From positions 248,001 through 312,000 of the forward strand of contig CAVTVK010000003.1 in NCBI GenBank assembly GCA_963738135.1: DNA of 64,000 nt, written 5' to 3'. How positions within the stretch are numbered: position 1 is the first letter of the stretch; each line of letters starts with the position of its first letter. Shown here one piece after another: positions 27,443-36,099 of the stretch. Source of the DNA: Bog-473 sp963738135 (GTDB lineage Bacteria > Actinomycetota > Acidimicrobiia > Acidimicrobiales > RAAP-2). The notes beneath the pieces are model-generated. The model saw only the letters and a program-made list of their open reading frames with translations, searched no databases and was not told the DNA's origin. A program made the translations under genes and the position numbers.

Positions 27443-27919
27443 ATGCCCGACTGGGCGGAACAGGTGACGGCGATTGCCACCGCCGTCAGTGCCCTGGCGC
27501 TCCTCGGCGCGATCGGTGCCGTGATCTTCGCGGCGCGACAGGCTCGGGAGACCCGGATCGGGCGCCAGGTCGACACGGCCGTCGAGTTCTTTCGACGCTG
27601 GAATGAAGGTCCCCTCGAGGAAACGCGCCGGCTCGTCGCTCAGTTCGAGACGCGCGAGGCATTGCGAGACGCGATGGTGCGATTCATTGCGGAGAACTCC
27701 GAAAGAGCGTATGTGTTGTATCGAGAGCTCGACTACTTCGAACAACTCGGAGCTCTCGAGAAATACGGTGGTTTCGACTTCGAACTCATCAGGTCTTTGT
27801 TGGGCCGGCGCCTCATCGACCGTTGGGAAATGTGGCAGCCGACGATCGATGAGCTCGGGGGTGCGAGTTCCTACCCGATGTTTGCGCATCTGATCGCAAA
27901 GTTGCGCGACGCAGAGTGA
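27443..27919 (+). CDS. Small membrane-anchored protein, DUF4760-like
   Basis: The 158-aa protein has one N-terminal transmembrane helix (VSALALLGAIGAVIFAA) followed by a helical cytosolic part with VEFFRRWNE and YRELDYFEQLGALEKYGGFD. The layout is typical of DUF4760-like proteins of unknown role. GGAGG lies seven bases before the ATG. Confidence 0.65.
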   Translation: MPDWAEQVTAIATAVSALALLGAIGAVIFAARQARETRIGRQVDTAVEFFRRWNEGPLEETRRLVAQFETREALRDAMVRFIAENSERAYVLYRELDYFEQLGALEKYGGFDFELIRSLLGRRLIDRWEMWQPTIDELGGASSYPMFAHLIAKLRDAE

Positions 27920-27929
27920 ACCGACCGGT

Positions 27930-28346
27930 CCGTCCGCTCGGTGGATCGGCGACGTGAACCAAGTTCCTCGAAGATGGCAGGCGCCAAGTCCCGATCAGCG
28001 GGCGCGGAGGTGCTGCGCGAACCTGGGTGAAATGGATCATTCAGGCCAGATGCCGCCCGCACGAGCGTGTTCGCCAGCGCCGACGTGTGGGTGACGACGT
28101 CATTGGCGGCGAAGTCTGCTGCGGAGGCATAGGCGTCGGGATTCACGGCCGAGGCTTGGGGATAGCTCGTCCAGACGGCAGGACTGATCGCTGCCCACGG
28201 CGGCGATCAATTTTCGGGTACTTCTCAGCAACGAGCAGTGCGCCGTAGCCGCCCATCGAGATCCCCATCGTGCCGAGACGACTTGGCGATCGGCCCAGGT
28301 TCATGGACTGGCAGACCGTATGCCCGCTGTCATGGGAAGCTTCCAA
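27930..28346 (-). pseudogene. Remnant of an esterase (alpha/beta hydrolase, PF00756-like)
   Basis: Read on the minus strand, GTMGISMGGYGALLVAEKYPK is the nucleophile elbow of an Esterase D-like enzyme. Two further frames continue it: SPAVWTSYPQASAVNPDAYA, then FAANDVVTHTSALANTLVRA and SGLNDPFHPG. Joining them needs the removal of one base at about 28211-28214 and one at about 28184-28195. The N-terminal half of the family is missing, and no histidine block is recognisable after DPFHPG. This is therefore a true fragment even after correcting the shifts. Confidence 0.65.
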
Positions 28347-28385
28347 GCGAGTGGATCAACGACGGGATCGACTGGAAGTCACGAC

Positions 28386-29255
28386 GTGACCGTGACAATC
28401 GTCTTCGCCCTTGCCGCCGCGCTGGCGAACGCGGTGCACCTCATGACCCAGCACACGGCCAGCTTGGGCGTGACCCCTCGCCACCGGAGCTGGTCTGTCG
28501 TGATGTTCCTGGTTCGCCAGCCTCTTTGGCTTCTGGGGTGGGCGGCTGCGGCAGGTGGCTTCGCCTTTCAGGCGATCGCGCTCCACAGCGGATCGCTCCC
28601 GGTCGTGCAGGCCCTCCTCGTGACCGAGTTGGTCTTCGCACTGGTTCTGCGCCGATTCTGGGTCGGCCAGCACATCGTCAAGATGGCGTGGGCCGCCGCG
28701 TTGGTCACGTGTGCGGCTCTGGCGATCTTCCTCGCTGTGGCCGAACCCCACGGCGGCCGCTTACAGCCGGCGGCGGCCAATTGGGTCTTCGCGGTGTCCG
28801 TCTTCGGCGGAGCCACCGCCGTCCTGGCGGTCATGGCGCGATGGGGTTCCCCGGTTCGTCGGGCCGCGTGTTACGCGACCGCGGCCTCGATCACGTGGGC
28901 TCTGATGGCTACCTTCATCAAGGCGACCACCAATGAGCTCGGCGAGTCGGGCTTTGCGGGCATGTTCGAGCACTGGCCCATCTACGCCGTGCTCGTCTCG
29001 GCAGTCCTGGGTTCCGTGTTGCAACAGGCGGCGTTGCAGGTCGGCCCACTGAGCGTGTCCCAACCGCTCATCGTCGTGGTCGACCCCGCCGTGGCCGTCG
29101 TCTTGAGCGTCTGGGTCTTCGATGAACGATTCACGGTGAGCCCAGCCCAGAGGAGCATTGCCGTTGTTGCCTTTTGTGTTATGGCTGTAGGGGTGACGAT
29201 CTTGGCGCGGACGGCACCCACCGACCTCGACTCGTCGTTGCCGGTCAGGCGATGA
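28386..29255 (+). CDS. DMT/EamA-like transporter
   Basis: The roughly 290-aa product has nine to ten hydrophobic helices in the two-repeat pattern of drug/metabolite transporters. The closing segment QPLIVVVDPAVAVVLSVWVFDERF is the EamA-type second-repeat motif. I place the start at GTG 28386, where GGAAG lies at suitable spacing; the open frame extends to 28320 but that part is not helix-like. Substrate unknown. Confidence 0.75.
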   Translation: MTVTIVFALAAALANAVHLMTQHTASLGVTPRHRSWSVVMFLVRQPLWLLGWAAAAGGFAFQAIALHSGSLPVVQALLVTELVFALVLRRFWVGQHIVKMAWAAALVTCAALAIFLAVAEPHGGRLQPAAANWVFAVSVFGGATAVLAVMARWGSPVRRAACYATAASITWALMATFIKATTNELGESGFAGMFEHWPIYAVLVSAVLGSVLQQAALQVGPLSVSQPLIVVVDPAVAVVLSVWVFDERFTVSPAQRSIAVVAFCVMAVGVTILARTAPTDLDSSLPVRR

Positions 29256-29489
29256 GCGTCGCTTCACGCCATCCGCCAAATCGATGGAACTGCAGATCTG
29301 GATTGAAGATATGCCAGGGTCGAGCCGCAGGTCGTTGCAGATGTCCCACCTTGTCGAGTCCGACGCTCAAATGGGCGCGCGGTGGGCACGAAACTCCGAC
29401 GATCTCCACACGCGCGATCGACCATCCTGTTGTTCGGAAATTGTGCATGGCGTCTGCTCGGAGCGGTGCTCGGTGCCGATCAATTGAGA

Positions 29490-29750
29490 ATGGGTAACCC
29501 CCCGACGCGGGAAGATGATCCACTGATCTCAGGACCGATTGGGCAGGTGCCCGAGGGTCAGATCCCCGTGGACGTTCTCACGGAGACGGTCGCTGCGGTT
29601 CTCGAGACGTTGAGAGAACTCCTGGCAATTGTGGATCGACTGGAAGGGGAGGTATCGGAGCTTCGCCGCGACCTGGCGTCGACGCGGAAAATCGCCAAGA
29701 AGGCAAAGAAGAAAGCCGGCCAGCGCCCGGCGACACGGCTGGACGACTGA
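29490..29750 (+). CDS. Small coiled-coil protein with basic tail
   Basis: The 86-aa product has a heptad-like central helix (TETVAAVLETLRELLAIVDRLEGEVSELRRDL) shown in part here by its leucine spacing. It ends in a lysine-rich tail, KIAKKAKKKAG. Such short proteins may bind DNA or a partner protein, but nothing identifies the role. The upstream gap 29256-29489 holds no other gene that I can support. Confidence 0.5.
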   Translation: MGNPPTREDDPLISGPIGQVPEGQIPVDVLTETVAAVLETLRELLAIVDRLEGEVSELRRDLASTRKIAKKAKKKAGQRPATRLDD

Positions 29751-29779
29751 CGGAAACTGACACAGGCAGGAACGACTCT

Positions 29780-30562
29780 TCAGCGTTGTTGCCCGATCTC
29801 GAGCAGAAGGTCGTCAAGTTGGCGGCCGAGCGCCCACCCGACATAGACGGCGAAATGCATGACGAGTTCCTGCAGCTCCTCGAGCGTGAGTTCGTCGTTT
29901 CGCAGTGTTGCCTCAAGGTGAGCCCGGGTCTCCGACGTCACGCCCACGGCGGCGCAGCAACAAATGCTGATGATCCTCCGATCCCGTCTGGTCAGGTGAT
30001 CCTCCCTCGTCCAGATCTCCCCATAGAGGTAGTCGAGATAGGCGCTTCGTCGGAAGGGTGTCGCGGGCGAGGGCGCTGGTTTGCCATGCACGGCACCGTA
30101 TGCCGCATCGCCTCGGGCGTGGCGCTCCTCGACCGCCACGGGATCCGTCCACGGAACGAACTTGATCGCGGGGGTCTCTTCCCCGCGTTGCTCGGCGAGC
30201 TTGGTCATCGCAACGGAGCCGTGCATGCTGAGGACGGACGCCTTCGGCCAGCCGAGTTGTGTTGCAAAGAGCAGGACGAACTCGTCGAATTCGTCGGGGT
30301 TGATGTCACCGCTGTTGAGGGCGGCCCAGACATGGGTCTCGATGGGATAGCTCGAGCCCGTGAACCCGAGGCAAGACAGAGTGATCCAACGACGGTCGCG
30401 GGCGGTGAGCACCCCTCGGCGCCACATTTCTCCAAAGACGAAGCCAATGACGCCCACGTCGATGTATGCCGACGTGGGATCGGGACTGGGCGTGGTCATG
30501 GTGTGTTCGTACTCGGCCCGAGCAGCTGCCTGCCGTTCGTCTCGATCTGCCCAGATGTCCAT
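29780..30562 (-). CDS. Two-domain carboxymuconolactone decarboxylase-family protein
   Basis: The 260-aa protein repeats the CMD/AhpD-like helical domain twice, first around YIDVGVIGFVFGEMWRRGVLTARDRR and again around YLDYLYGEIWTREDHLTRRDRR. In the second domain the AhpD CxxC is not kept; CCCAAVG is present instead. Related proteins are gamma-carboxymuconolactone decarboxylases. The ATG at 30562 has AAAGGA upstream. It is divergent from a TetR regulator with a well-formed shared promoter, so it is probably TetR-controlled. Confidence 0.8.
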   Translation of the reverse strand: MDIWADRDERQAAARAEYEHTMTTPSPDPTSAYIDVGVIGFVFGEMWRRGVLTARDRRWITLSCLGFTGSSYPIETHVWAALNSGDINPDEFDEFVLLFATQLGWPKASVLSMHGSVAMTKLAEQRGEETPAIKFVPWTDPVAVEERHARGDAAYGAVHGKPAPSPATPFRRSAYLDYLYGEIWTREDHLTRRDRRIISICCCAAVGVTSETRAHLEATLRNDELTLEELQELVMHFAVYVGWALGRQLDDLLLEIGQQR

Positions 30563-30796
30563 GTGGTCCTTTCTCGACGATCCGGGGAACCCCATTGACG
30601 CCCGCTGTGTCGTCTTGCGGCGCGGCAGCCAGAATCCCGTCCACCCTCCGAAGACAGCCGGTCACGAACCTGCCCGTGGGCCGGCCAGGAACTCGATCAC
30701 GTCGGCGTTGACCGCTGGACGACCATGGAGCTCGGCCGATTTTCCCCTCATTGGGAGCGCCAGCGACAGGCCTGCCTGCCTGAGCGGAGCGACTGC

Positions 30797-30825
30797 AGTC
30801 TAAGTCACTTGACTTGCTCTGTAAA
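30797..30825 (-). promoter_or_regulatory. Sigma-70-type promoter with embedded palindrome
   Basis: On the minus strand TTTACA (30825-30820) and TAGACT (30802-30797) are 17 bases apart, a good promoter for the CMD-family gene. Within the spacer, AAGTCA (30802-30807) and TGACTT (30810-30815) form a perfect inverted repeat with a 2-base centre. It is well placed for repression by the divergent TetR protein. Confidence 0.6.
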
Positions 30826-30853
30826 GAAGTGTTCTCATGTGTGAGGTGGTCCG

Positions 30854-31531
30854 ATGATGACGACGGCGACAATCCCTCTCTCGTCAACCAAAGAGCAGAT
30901 CGTGCTCGCCGCAGAACGGCTCTTCGCTGAACGAGGCTACGACGGCGTCTCGCTCCGCGAGATCGGCGCTGCGGCGGGGAGCAGCAACAACTCCGCCGTC
31001 CGATACCACTTCGGATCGAAGGATCAGCTGCTGGTCGCGATTTTCGAGAACCGGCTCAATTACATCGACGATCGCCGTTCCATCCTGATCGCGCAGCTCG
31101 AGCCGCATGACATCCGGACGTGGGTGGAGTGCTACCTCCTTCCCTTGCTCGAACAGGGCGAGATCGACGGGAGTCACTACATGAGCTTCATCGCCGCCGT
31201 CGAGCACCAGGTTGGATTGTTCGAGAACCTCCCCGAACGCTTCCGAGCGAGGACGCAGAGCTTTCGCAGTGAGGTGGGAGCTCTTATGACCGAAGTCCCC
31301 GAGCCGCTCCGTTCGCATCGGATACTTCAAGTTGTGCGCTTCAGCGTCCATGCCGCCAGTGCGCGTGAGCGCGCCAAGGCACAAAGCTTCGAGGTGCTTC
31401 CGTTCGCGGTGCACGTCGCCGACCTCCTCGATGGATTGGCGGGATTCCTGCAAGCGCCGGTCTCTCGCGTCGCCCTTGCATCCATCGGGGAGTATCCGAC
31501 CGAGTCGCCTGGTCCGCCGTTCATCGTCTGA
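30854..31531 (+). CDS. TetR-family regulator
   Basis: The 225-aa protein begins with a TetR helix-turn-helix: LAAERLFAERGYDGVSLREIGAAAG, then NNSAVRYHFGSKDQLL. The long C-terminal ligand domain is of the form seen with acyl/steroid-like degradation genes. GAGGTGG precedes the tandem ATGs. Its stop overlaps the start of the dehydrogenase gene (TGATG), so it is co-translated with the operon it probably regulates. Confidence 0.9.
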   Translation: MMTTATIPLSSTKEQIVLAAERLFAERGYDGVSLREIGAAAGSSNNSAVRYHFGSKDQLLVAIFENRLNYIDDRRSILIAQLEPHDIRTWVECYLLPLLEQGEIDGSHYMSFIAAVEHQVGLFENLPERFRARTQSFRSEVGALMTEVPEPLRSHRILQVVRFSVHAASARERAKAQSFEVLPFAVHVADLLDGLAGFLQAPVSRVALASIGEYPTESPGPPFIV

Positions 31532-32382
31532 TGGCGACCTCTGAGCCTGTCAGGGTGGGCTTCATCGGGCTCGGGAGCCAGGGCGGGCCGATGGCGCGTC
31601 GGATCATTGACGGTGGCTTCCCGCTGACGCTGTGGGCGAGGCGTCAAGAGAGTCTGGAGTCCTTCCGTGACTCTGCGGCGAGCACGGCACCCACTCCGGC
31701 CGCCCTCGCCGAAGCGTCGTCGATCGTCTGCATCTGTGTGACCGGGGACGACGACGTGAAGGATGTCGCGCTGGGCGCCGATGGCGTATTGGCGGGCATG
31801 GCCTCGGGCGGAACCCTGGTCGTTCATTCGACCGTGCACCCCGCGACATGCACCCGTCTTCGTGGGCAGGCGGCGGAGAAAGGCGTGAGCGTCCTTGACG
31901 CGCCCGTGAGCGGTGGTGGCCCGGCGGCCGAACAGGGAACATTGCTCGTGATGGTCGGAGGCGAATCCGAGGTCCTGGAGCGTGTCCGTCCGGTGTTGGC
32001 CACCTTCGGCGACCCGATACTCCACCTGGGAGGCGTCGGTGCGGGACAGACGGCGAAGCTCGTGAACAACCTCGTCTTCACGGCGCAGATTGCACTCTCT
32101 CTCGAGACATTCGCCTTCGTAGACGACCTCGGCCTGGACGGAGGTGCCATGGCCCAGGTCTTCGAGCGAGGGAGCGGCGCAAGTCGGGCGGCCACGATCC
32201 TTTCGGCATCGGGCTTTGACATCAGCGGTCTCGGCCGCGTGGCTGGGACGTTGCTTCGAAAGGACCTGAGCCTGATTGCTGACGTGGCGCGGCGACAGCA
32301 GGTGGCGCTGCCGGACTCAGTCGTGGGGCTCGCCCAGAAGGGCCTGCTCGCCCTCGGGCACGACGAAGGGAGCATTGCATGA
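31531..32382 (+). CDS. NAD(P)-dependent beta-hydroxyacid dehydrogenase family protein
   Basis: The 283-aa protein has the Rossmann motif GFIGLGSQGGPMA near residue 10, the substrate motif DAPVSGGGPAA near 122, and the catalytic-lysine block GAGQTAKLVNN near 170. It belongs with 3-hydroxyisobutyrate and related dehydrogenases. It is sandwiched between TetR and a PhyH-type dioxygenase with overlapping starts and stops on both sides. A joint oxidation pathway for a branched or hydroxylated acid is a reasonable inference. Confidence 0.9.
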   Translation: MATSEPVRVGFIGLGSQGGPMARRIIDGGFPLTLWARRQESLESFRDSAASTAPTPAALAEASSIVCICVTGDDDVKDVALGADGVLAGMASGGTLVVHSTVHPATCTRLRGQAAEKGVSVLDAPVSGGGPAAEQGTLLVMVGGESEVLERVRPVLATFGDPILHLGGVGAGQTAKLVNNLVFTAQIALSLETFAFVDDLGLDGGAMAQVFERGSGASRAATILSASGFDISGLGRVAGTLLRKDLSLIADVARRQQVALPDSVVGLAQKGLLALGHDEGSIA

Positions 32383-33626
32383 GCGTCGACACGCGCACGC
32401 GAGCCGTCAACGGAACGGGCCCAGCGGATCCCGCGTCGTTCTTCGAAGGAGGCTGGTGCGAGGCCGTAGCCCACCACGGCGTTCGCGCCGCCGAGGACGC
32501 GGCGCGGCTCGGCCTGCCTCCAATCACCATGCAGGTGGACGATGCGCAGTGGACACTTCGGCTCGGCGCCAAGGGAATCGACGTCGTCCCAGGCAACGCC
32601 GACACCACCCTGAGCGTCGCGCTCGATTCAACAGCTTTCGCCGACCTCTTCTGTGAGCGGCGGACGGCGCTCGGTCTGGTCATCGGCGGACGGGTCGAGG
32701 GCGACGCTGCATCGAACGAAGCCTTCTGCTCCTGGGATCCGGTCCTCCGCTCACTGCTCGACGGGAGAGCCGTGTATCGACCAGGTGACGTCTCCCTCCA
32801 TGCCAGCGACGGAACGTCGCTCGAGCTCGAGCAGCGGTTCCGTCTCGGCCAGAGGCAGGATGAAGCCGCCCATTTCCTCGAGGAAGCCGGGTTTCTCCTT
32901 CTCCAAGACGCGTTCACAGAGGCAGAGATGGATGCGGTCGATGCCGATCTCAGGTCTGCGGTCGAGGCGGCCCGACCCGACGACGGCACGTCGTGGTGGG
33001 CGAAGACCCGCGATGGGGAACCGTATCCCTGTCGAATCCTCGACTTTGCACAACAGTCACCAGTTCTGCGATCGCTTGTCGCCGATGAGCGCTACACATC
33101 GATCGGCGAGCTGCTTGGCGACGGTCACCGACCGGGCGATCCCTTTGGCGAGCACTTCGCCGACGTGACAGCCGAAGGACTCCTGAAACGCGTCGATTCC
33201 GTCGAGGGGCTGGTCTGTCTCCCTTGGCACAAGGACTGCGACCGAGGCGGACACTCAATGTTCTGTTCGGGTCTCACGATCGGGATATGCCTCACTCCGA
33301 TCGACGAAGACCATGGTGGCCTCGACGTCATGGCGGGATCACACCGGGTCAACATCGCCCGAGCGCAGATCGACCGGATACTCGACCTGCCGGTCGTCAG
33401 CCTGCGCGCCGGGCGCGGCGACGTCTCGGTACACACGTCCTGCACCCTCCACCGTTCGACACATCCGACGAGCCATGAGCGACGGGTCGCCTATACCGGG
33501 TTTGCACTGCCGCCTCGGGTGACCGATGGATATGCCGTGGACGCTCAGGCTGCGCTGCGGCGAGATCGGGCCGCCATCGGCGGCTCACGCGCTCGTCAGG
33601 TTTTCGGGCCTGAGGGCAAAACGTGA
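32379..33626 (+). CDS. Phytanoyl-CoA dioxygenase-like protein with N-terminal SCP2-like domain
   Basis: The 415-aa protein has two parts. Residues 1-150 resemble an SCP2/sterol-carrier fold (WTLRLGAKGIDVVPGNADT, then GRVEGDAASNEAF and LLDGRAVYRPGD). Residues 160-400 are a PhyH Fe(II)/2-oxoglutarate oxygenase with the facial triad HKD in LPWHKDCDRGG near 290 and a distal histidine in HTSCTLHRSTHP near 355. The start overlaps the previous stop (ATGA). Fusion of a lipid carrier to an oxygenase suggests a hydrophobic substrate. Confidence 0.82.
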   Translation: MSVDTRTRAVNGTGPADPASFFEGGWCEAVAHHGVRAAEDAARLGLPPITMQVDDAQWTLRLGAKGIDVVPGNADTTLSVALDSTAFADLFCERRTALGLVIGGRVEGDAASNEAFCSWDPVLRSLLDGRAVYRPGDVSLHASDGTSLELEQRFRLGQRQDEAAHFLEEAGFLLLQDAFTEAEMDAVDADLRSAVEAARPDDGTSWWAKTRDGEPYPCRILDFAQQSPVLRSLVADERYTSIGELLGDGHRPGDPFGEHFADVTAEGLLKRVDSVEGLVCLPWHKDCDRGGHSMFCSGLTIGICLTPIDEDHGGLDVMAGSHRVNIARAQIDRILDLPVVSLRAGRGDVSVHTSCTLHRSTHPTSHERRVAYTGFALPPRVTDGYAVDAQAALRRDRAAIGGSRARQVFGPEGKT

Positions 33627-35434
33627 ACCGATCGTCGCTTGGGTCTCGCGTGGGCTTGAGCGGGCTCCGCTCCGTCGCTGCTCACAGAGGATGGGTGGGC
33701 GGGAATGTCGACGCCGGCGCCGCGCGTGGGGACGGCTCGGTCCTTGCGCTCTCGAGTGACCCCGCCGTCGGGGTGCCCATTTGCCAGATGTGTTTGGGCA
33801 AGCCCAACCGCAATGGAGCCTTCTCCCACAGCGGATGCCACGCGCTTTACCGAGGAGCGCCTCACGTCACCGGCCGCGAACACACCGGGCATGCTGGTCT
33901 CCAAGGACTGAGGGCGACGCTCGAGCAGCCATTCTGGTATGTCTGACAACTCTTCACCAGTGAGCAGGAATCCGTGCCGATCTCTCCTGACCTCGGGAGG
34001 GAGCCAATCGGTGTGAGGGTCGGCGCCGATCAGCACGAACAGTGCATCAGCATCCACGATCTCTTGCGTGTCTCCTCCCGTCTCGCGTAGCACCAATTGT
34101 TGAAGCCGCCCCTCACCACTCCCGCCGGCCACCTGGGTGCAGGTACGCACGGCGAGGTTCGGTGTTGAATCGATCTCTTGGATCAGGTAGTGGGACATGC
34201 CGGCGTTCAGCGACCGCGCACGCACGAGGAGAGTGATCTGTTTCGCATACCGGGCAAGGTGCAGAGCCGCCTGTCCGGCTGAGTTTCCTCCACCAACGAC
34301 GTACGCGATCTTGCCGTTCAGTGCAGGGGCTTCAGAGGCGGACCCACCGTAGAAGACACCTGCGCCGGTTAAGTCCTCCAGAGCCGGAACGCCAAGGCGC
34401 CGGTACGTCGCGCCGAGGGTCAGGATCACCGCTCTGGCGGTGACGTGACGCTCGTCCTCGAGCGAGATGCTGAACAGGTCTCCCAAGCGTGTGAGAGCCG
34501 TCACCCGGTGCATGAACACGAAGGTGGCTCCGAAGACGGAGGCCTGCTCGTAGGCCTGTTCGGCCAGCCGGCTCCCACTCACCCCTTTCGGGAACCCCAA
34601 ATAGTTGCGGATGAGTGAGCTCGACCTCACTTGCCCGCCGATTCCACCCTCGTCGAGCACGAGCACGCGCAGGCCCTCAGAGGCGCCATAGACCGCTGCA
34701 GAAAGTCCGGCGGGCCCTGCGCCCACGATGACAACGTCATAGGTACCCTGATCGAAATCGCTGGTGGCCCCGGCTGCCTCCGCGATCTCGATATTGGATG
34801 GGTCGCTCAACACGCGACCGTCGGGAAGGACCATCATCGGGAGCTTGATTTCCGGTCCCGCCTCGGCAAGCAGGTGGCGCCCCTCATCCGAGTCCGCCAG
34901 ACAGAATGTGTGCGGAACGGCGCAGCGCTCAAACGTCTCCCGGAGCTCAAAGGCCCGGCCCGACCAAGCCTCTCCCACGATATGGATCGTGTGCGGCACG
35001 GTGCGCCGTTCGGTCGCCCATTCGAGGAGAAAGCTCGAAATGGCCTCGTGGAAGACTTCATCGGGGGGACCCGAAGGCCTCACCACGTAGTAGTGCACGC
35101 GTCCAAGCGCGATCGAGGCGCGAATCGCATCGGCACTTGACTTGTCTGACCAGACGTCCGATGCGACCAGGAGCGCACACTTCGCGTGCGGGTGGAGCTC
35201 GCGCACATGCTCGAGCAGCCCACCGGCTGCGGTAACCGACTCTGAGTTGCCGGCGAGCAGCAATGCGAGATCCTCGCCGCCGTGCGCGAGTTCTGTCAGC
35301 CTCTCCAAAGCCAGGCCCAGATCCCCGAGGCATTCAACGCGATAGTCGTGCGAATACCTTTGGGTCAGCTGGCTCTCGAGTACCTCGAGAGAAGTCCGAT
35401 CTTCGTCGAGGGCGACTAGGACTGGAAGTGTCAT
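33596..35434 (-). CDS. Thioredoxin-reductase-like FAD enzyme with pseudo-receiver and glutaredoxin-like N-terminal domains
   Basis: The 612-aa protein has three parts. Residues 1-150 look like a response-regulator receiver, but the phosphoacceptor strand reads LALLLAGNSE, without the usual aspartate. Residues 155-230 look like a glutaredoxin/NrdH fold with a single cysteine (ERCAVPHTF). From 240 on comes a TrxR-type flavoprotein with GAGPAGLSAAVYGASEG and GGGNSAGQAALHLA. The redox CxxC of thioredoxin reductase is replaced by GGSAS, so it cannot work as a classical TrxR. The last 50 residues are low-complexity and overlap the convergent PhyH gene. Confidence 0.82.
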   Translation of the reverse strand: MTLPVLVALDEDRTSLEVLESQLTQRYSHDYRVECLGDLGLALERLTELAHGGEDLALLLAGNSESVTAAGGLLEHVRELHPHAKCALLVASDVWSDKSSADAIRASIALGRVHYYVVRPSGPPDEVFHEAISSFLLEWATERRTVPHTIHIVGEAWSGRAFELRETFERCAVPHTFCLADSDEGRHLLAEAGPEIKLPMMVLPDGRVLSDPSNIEIAEAAGATSDFDQGTYDVVIVGAGPAGLSAAVYGASEGLRVLVLDEGGIGGQVRSSSLIRNYLGFPKGVSGSRLAEQAYEQASVFGATFVFMHRVTALTRLGDLFSISLEDERHVTARAVILTLGATYRRLGVPALEDLTGAGVFYGGSASEAPALNGKIAYVVGGGNSAGQAALHLARYAKQITLLVRARSLNAGMSHYLIQEIDSTPNLAVRTCTQVAGGSGEGRLQQLVLRETGGDTQEIVDADALFVLIGADPHTDWLPPEVRRDRHGFLLTGEELSDIPEWLLERRPQSLETSMPGVFAAGDVRRSSVKRVASAVGEGSIAVGLAQTHLANGHPDGGVTRERKDRAVPTRGAGVDIPAHPSSVSSDGAEPAQAHARPKRRSVHVLPSGPKT

Positions 35435-35555
35435 CGCCTGATCTCCGTTCCTCGTCTTCCAACAAGAGCGTGTGGCTGACCTGCCATCTCTCTCCGCTTG
35501 TGGCAGAAGCGTTGCGCAGCGGTCCTCGGCGCGCTGCGCTGCCAGGTTGAGCTGC

Positions 35556-36099
35556 TCATCTTGCGATCCCCACGCGGTGGCGCCGAACGCAGTCGGATGA
35601 ATGGGACTTCAGTTGAGCCGGGTTGTGGTGGTGAAGAGGCTCAACCCCGAGATCGACCACCATCGAGTAGCACCCAGCGGCCAATGAAGTCGTCGCGGAT
35701 CCGAGGCGAGCGAGGACCCCTACGGCAAAATGATTGTCCTCCAGCACATCTGCCCGCAAGAATCGCGTCCGTCGTTCATTGACGCGCTGCAGGGCGGCGC
35801 TCAACATCGCCGTTCCTATGCCCTTTCGTTGCCATGCATCCTCCACGAGGATGCCGACATCGGCGGTATCGCCGTCGACGTGGATATTGCCGAGGCCTAC
35901 GCACCCGCAGCCGTTCCATGCGACGAAGGAATCTCTCTGCGCGGCCGTCGCTATGACCTGGTCAGCGTAGGATGTGCCATCAGTGACTCCATGGAACCTG
36001 CCATAGAGGCTCTTCGGGGAGCAGCGTGTGAGCATGGAGACGAGAGCGTCGGAATCAGCCTGCTCGAACACGCCGACCCCGAATCTGGTGCGACCTCAT
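35556..36099 (-). CDS. GNAT-family N-acetyltransferase (+1 frameshift at its start)
   Basis: The acetyl-CoA motif ILVEDAWQRKGIGTAML and the opening RCSPKSLYGRFHG mark a GNAT enzyme. As read, the frame begins only at GTG 36071, missing the first beta-strand. If one base is removed from the four-C run at 36077-36080, the gene starts at ATG 36099 with HQIRVGVFEQADSDALV. The start then overlaps the upstream flavoenzyme stop as ATGA. Both features make the correction likely. Repaired length 180 aa; substrate unknown. Confidence 0.78.
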
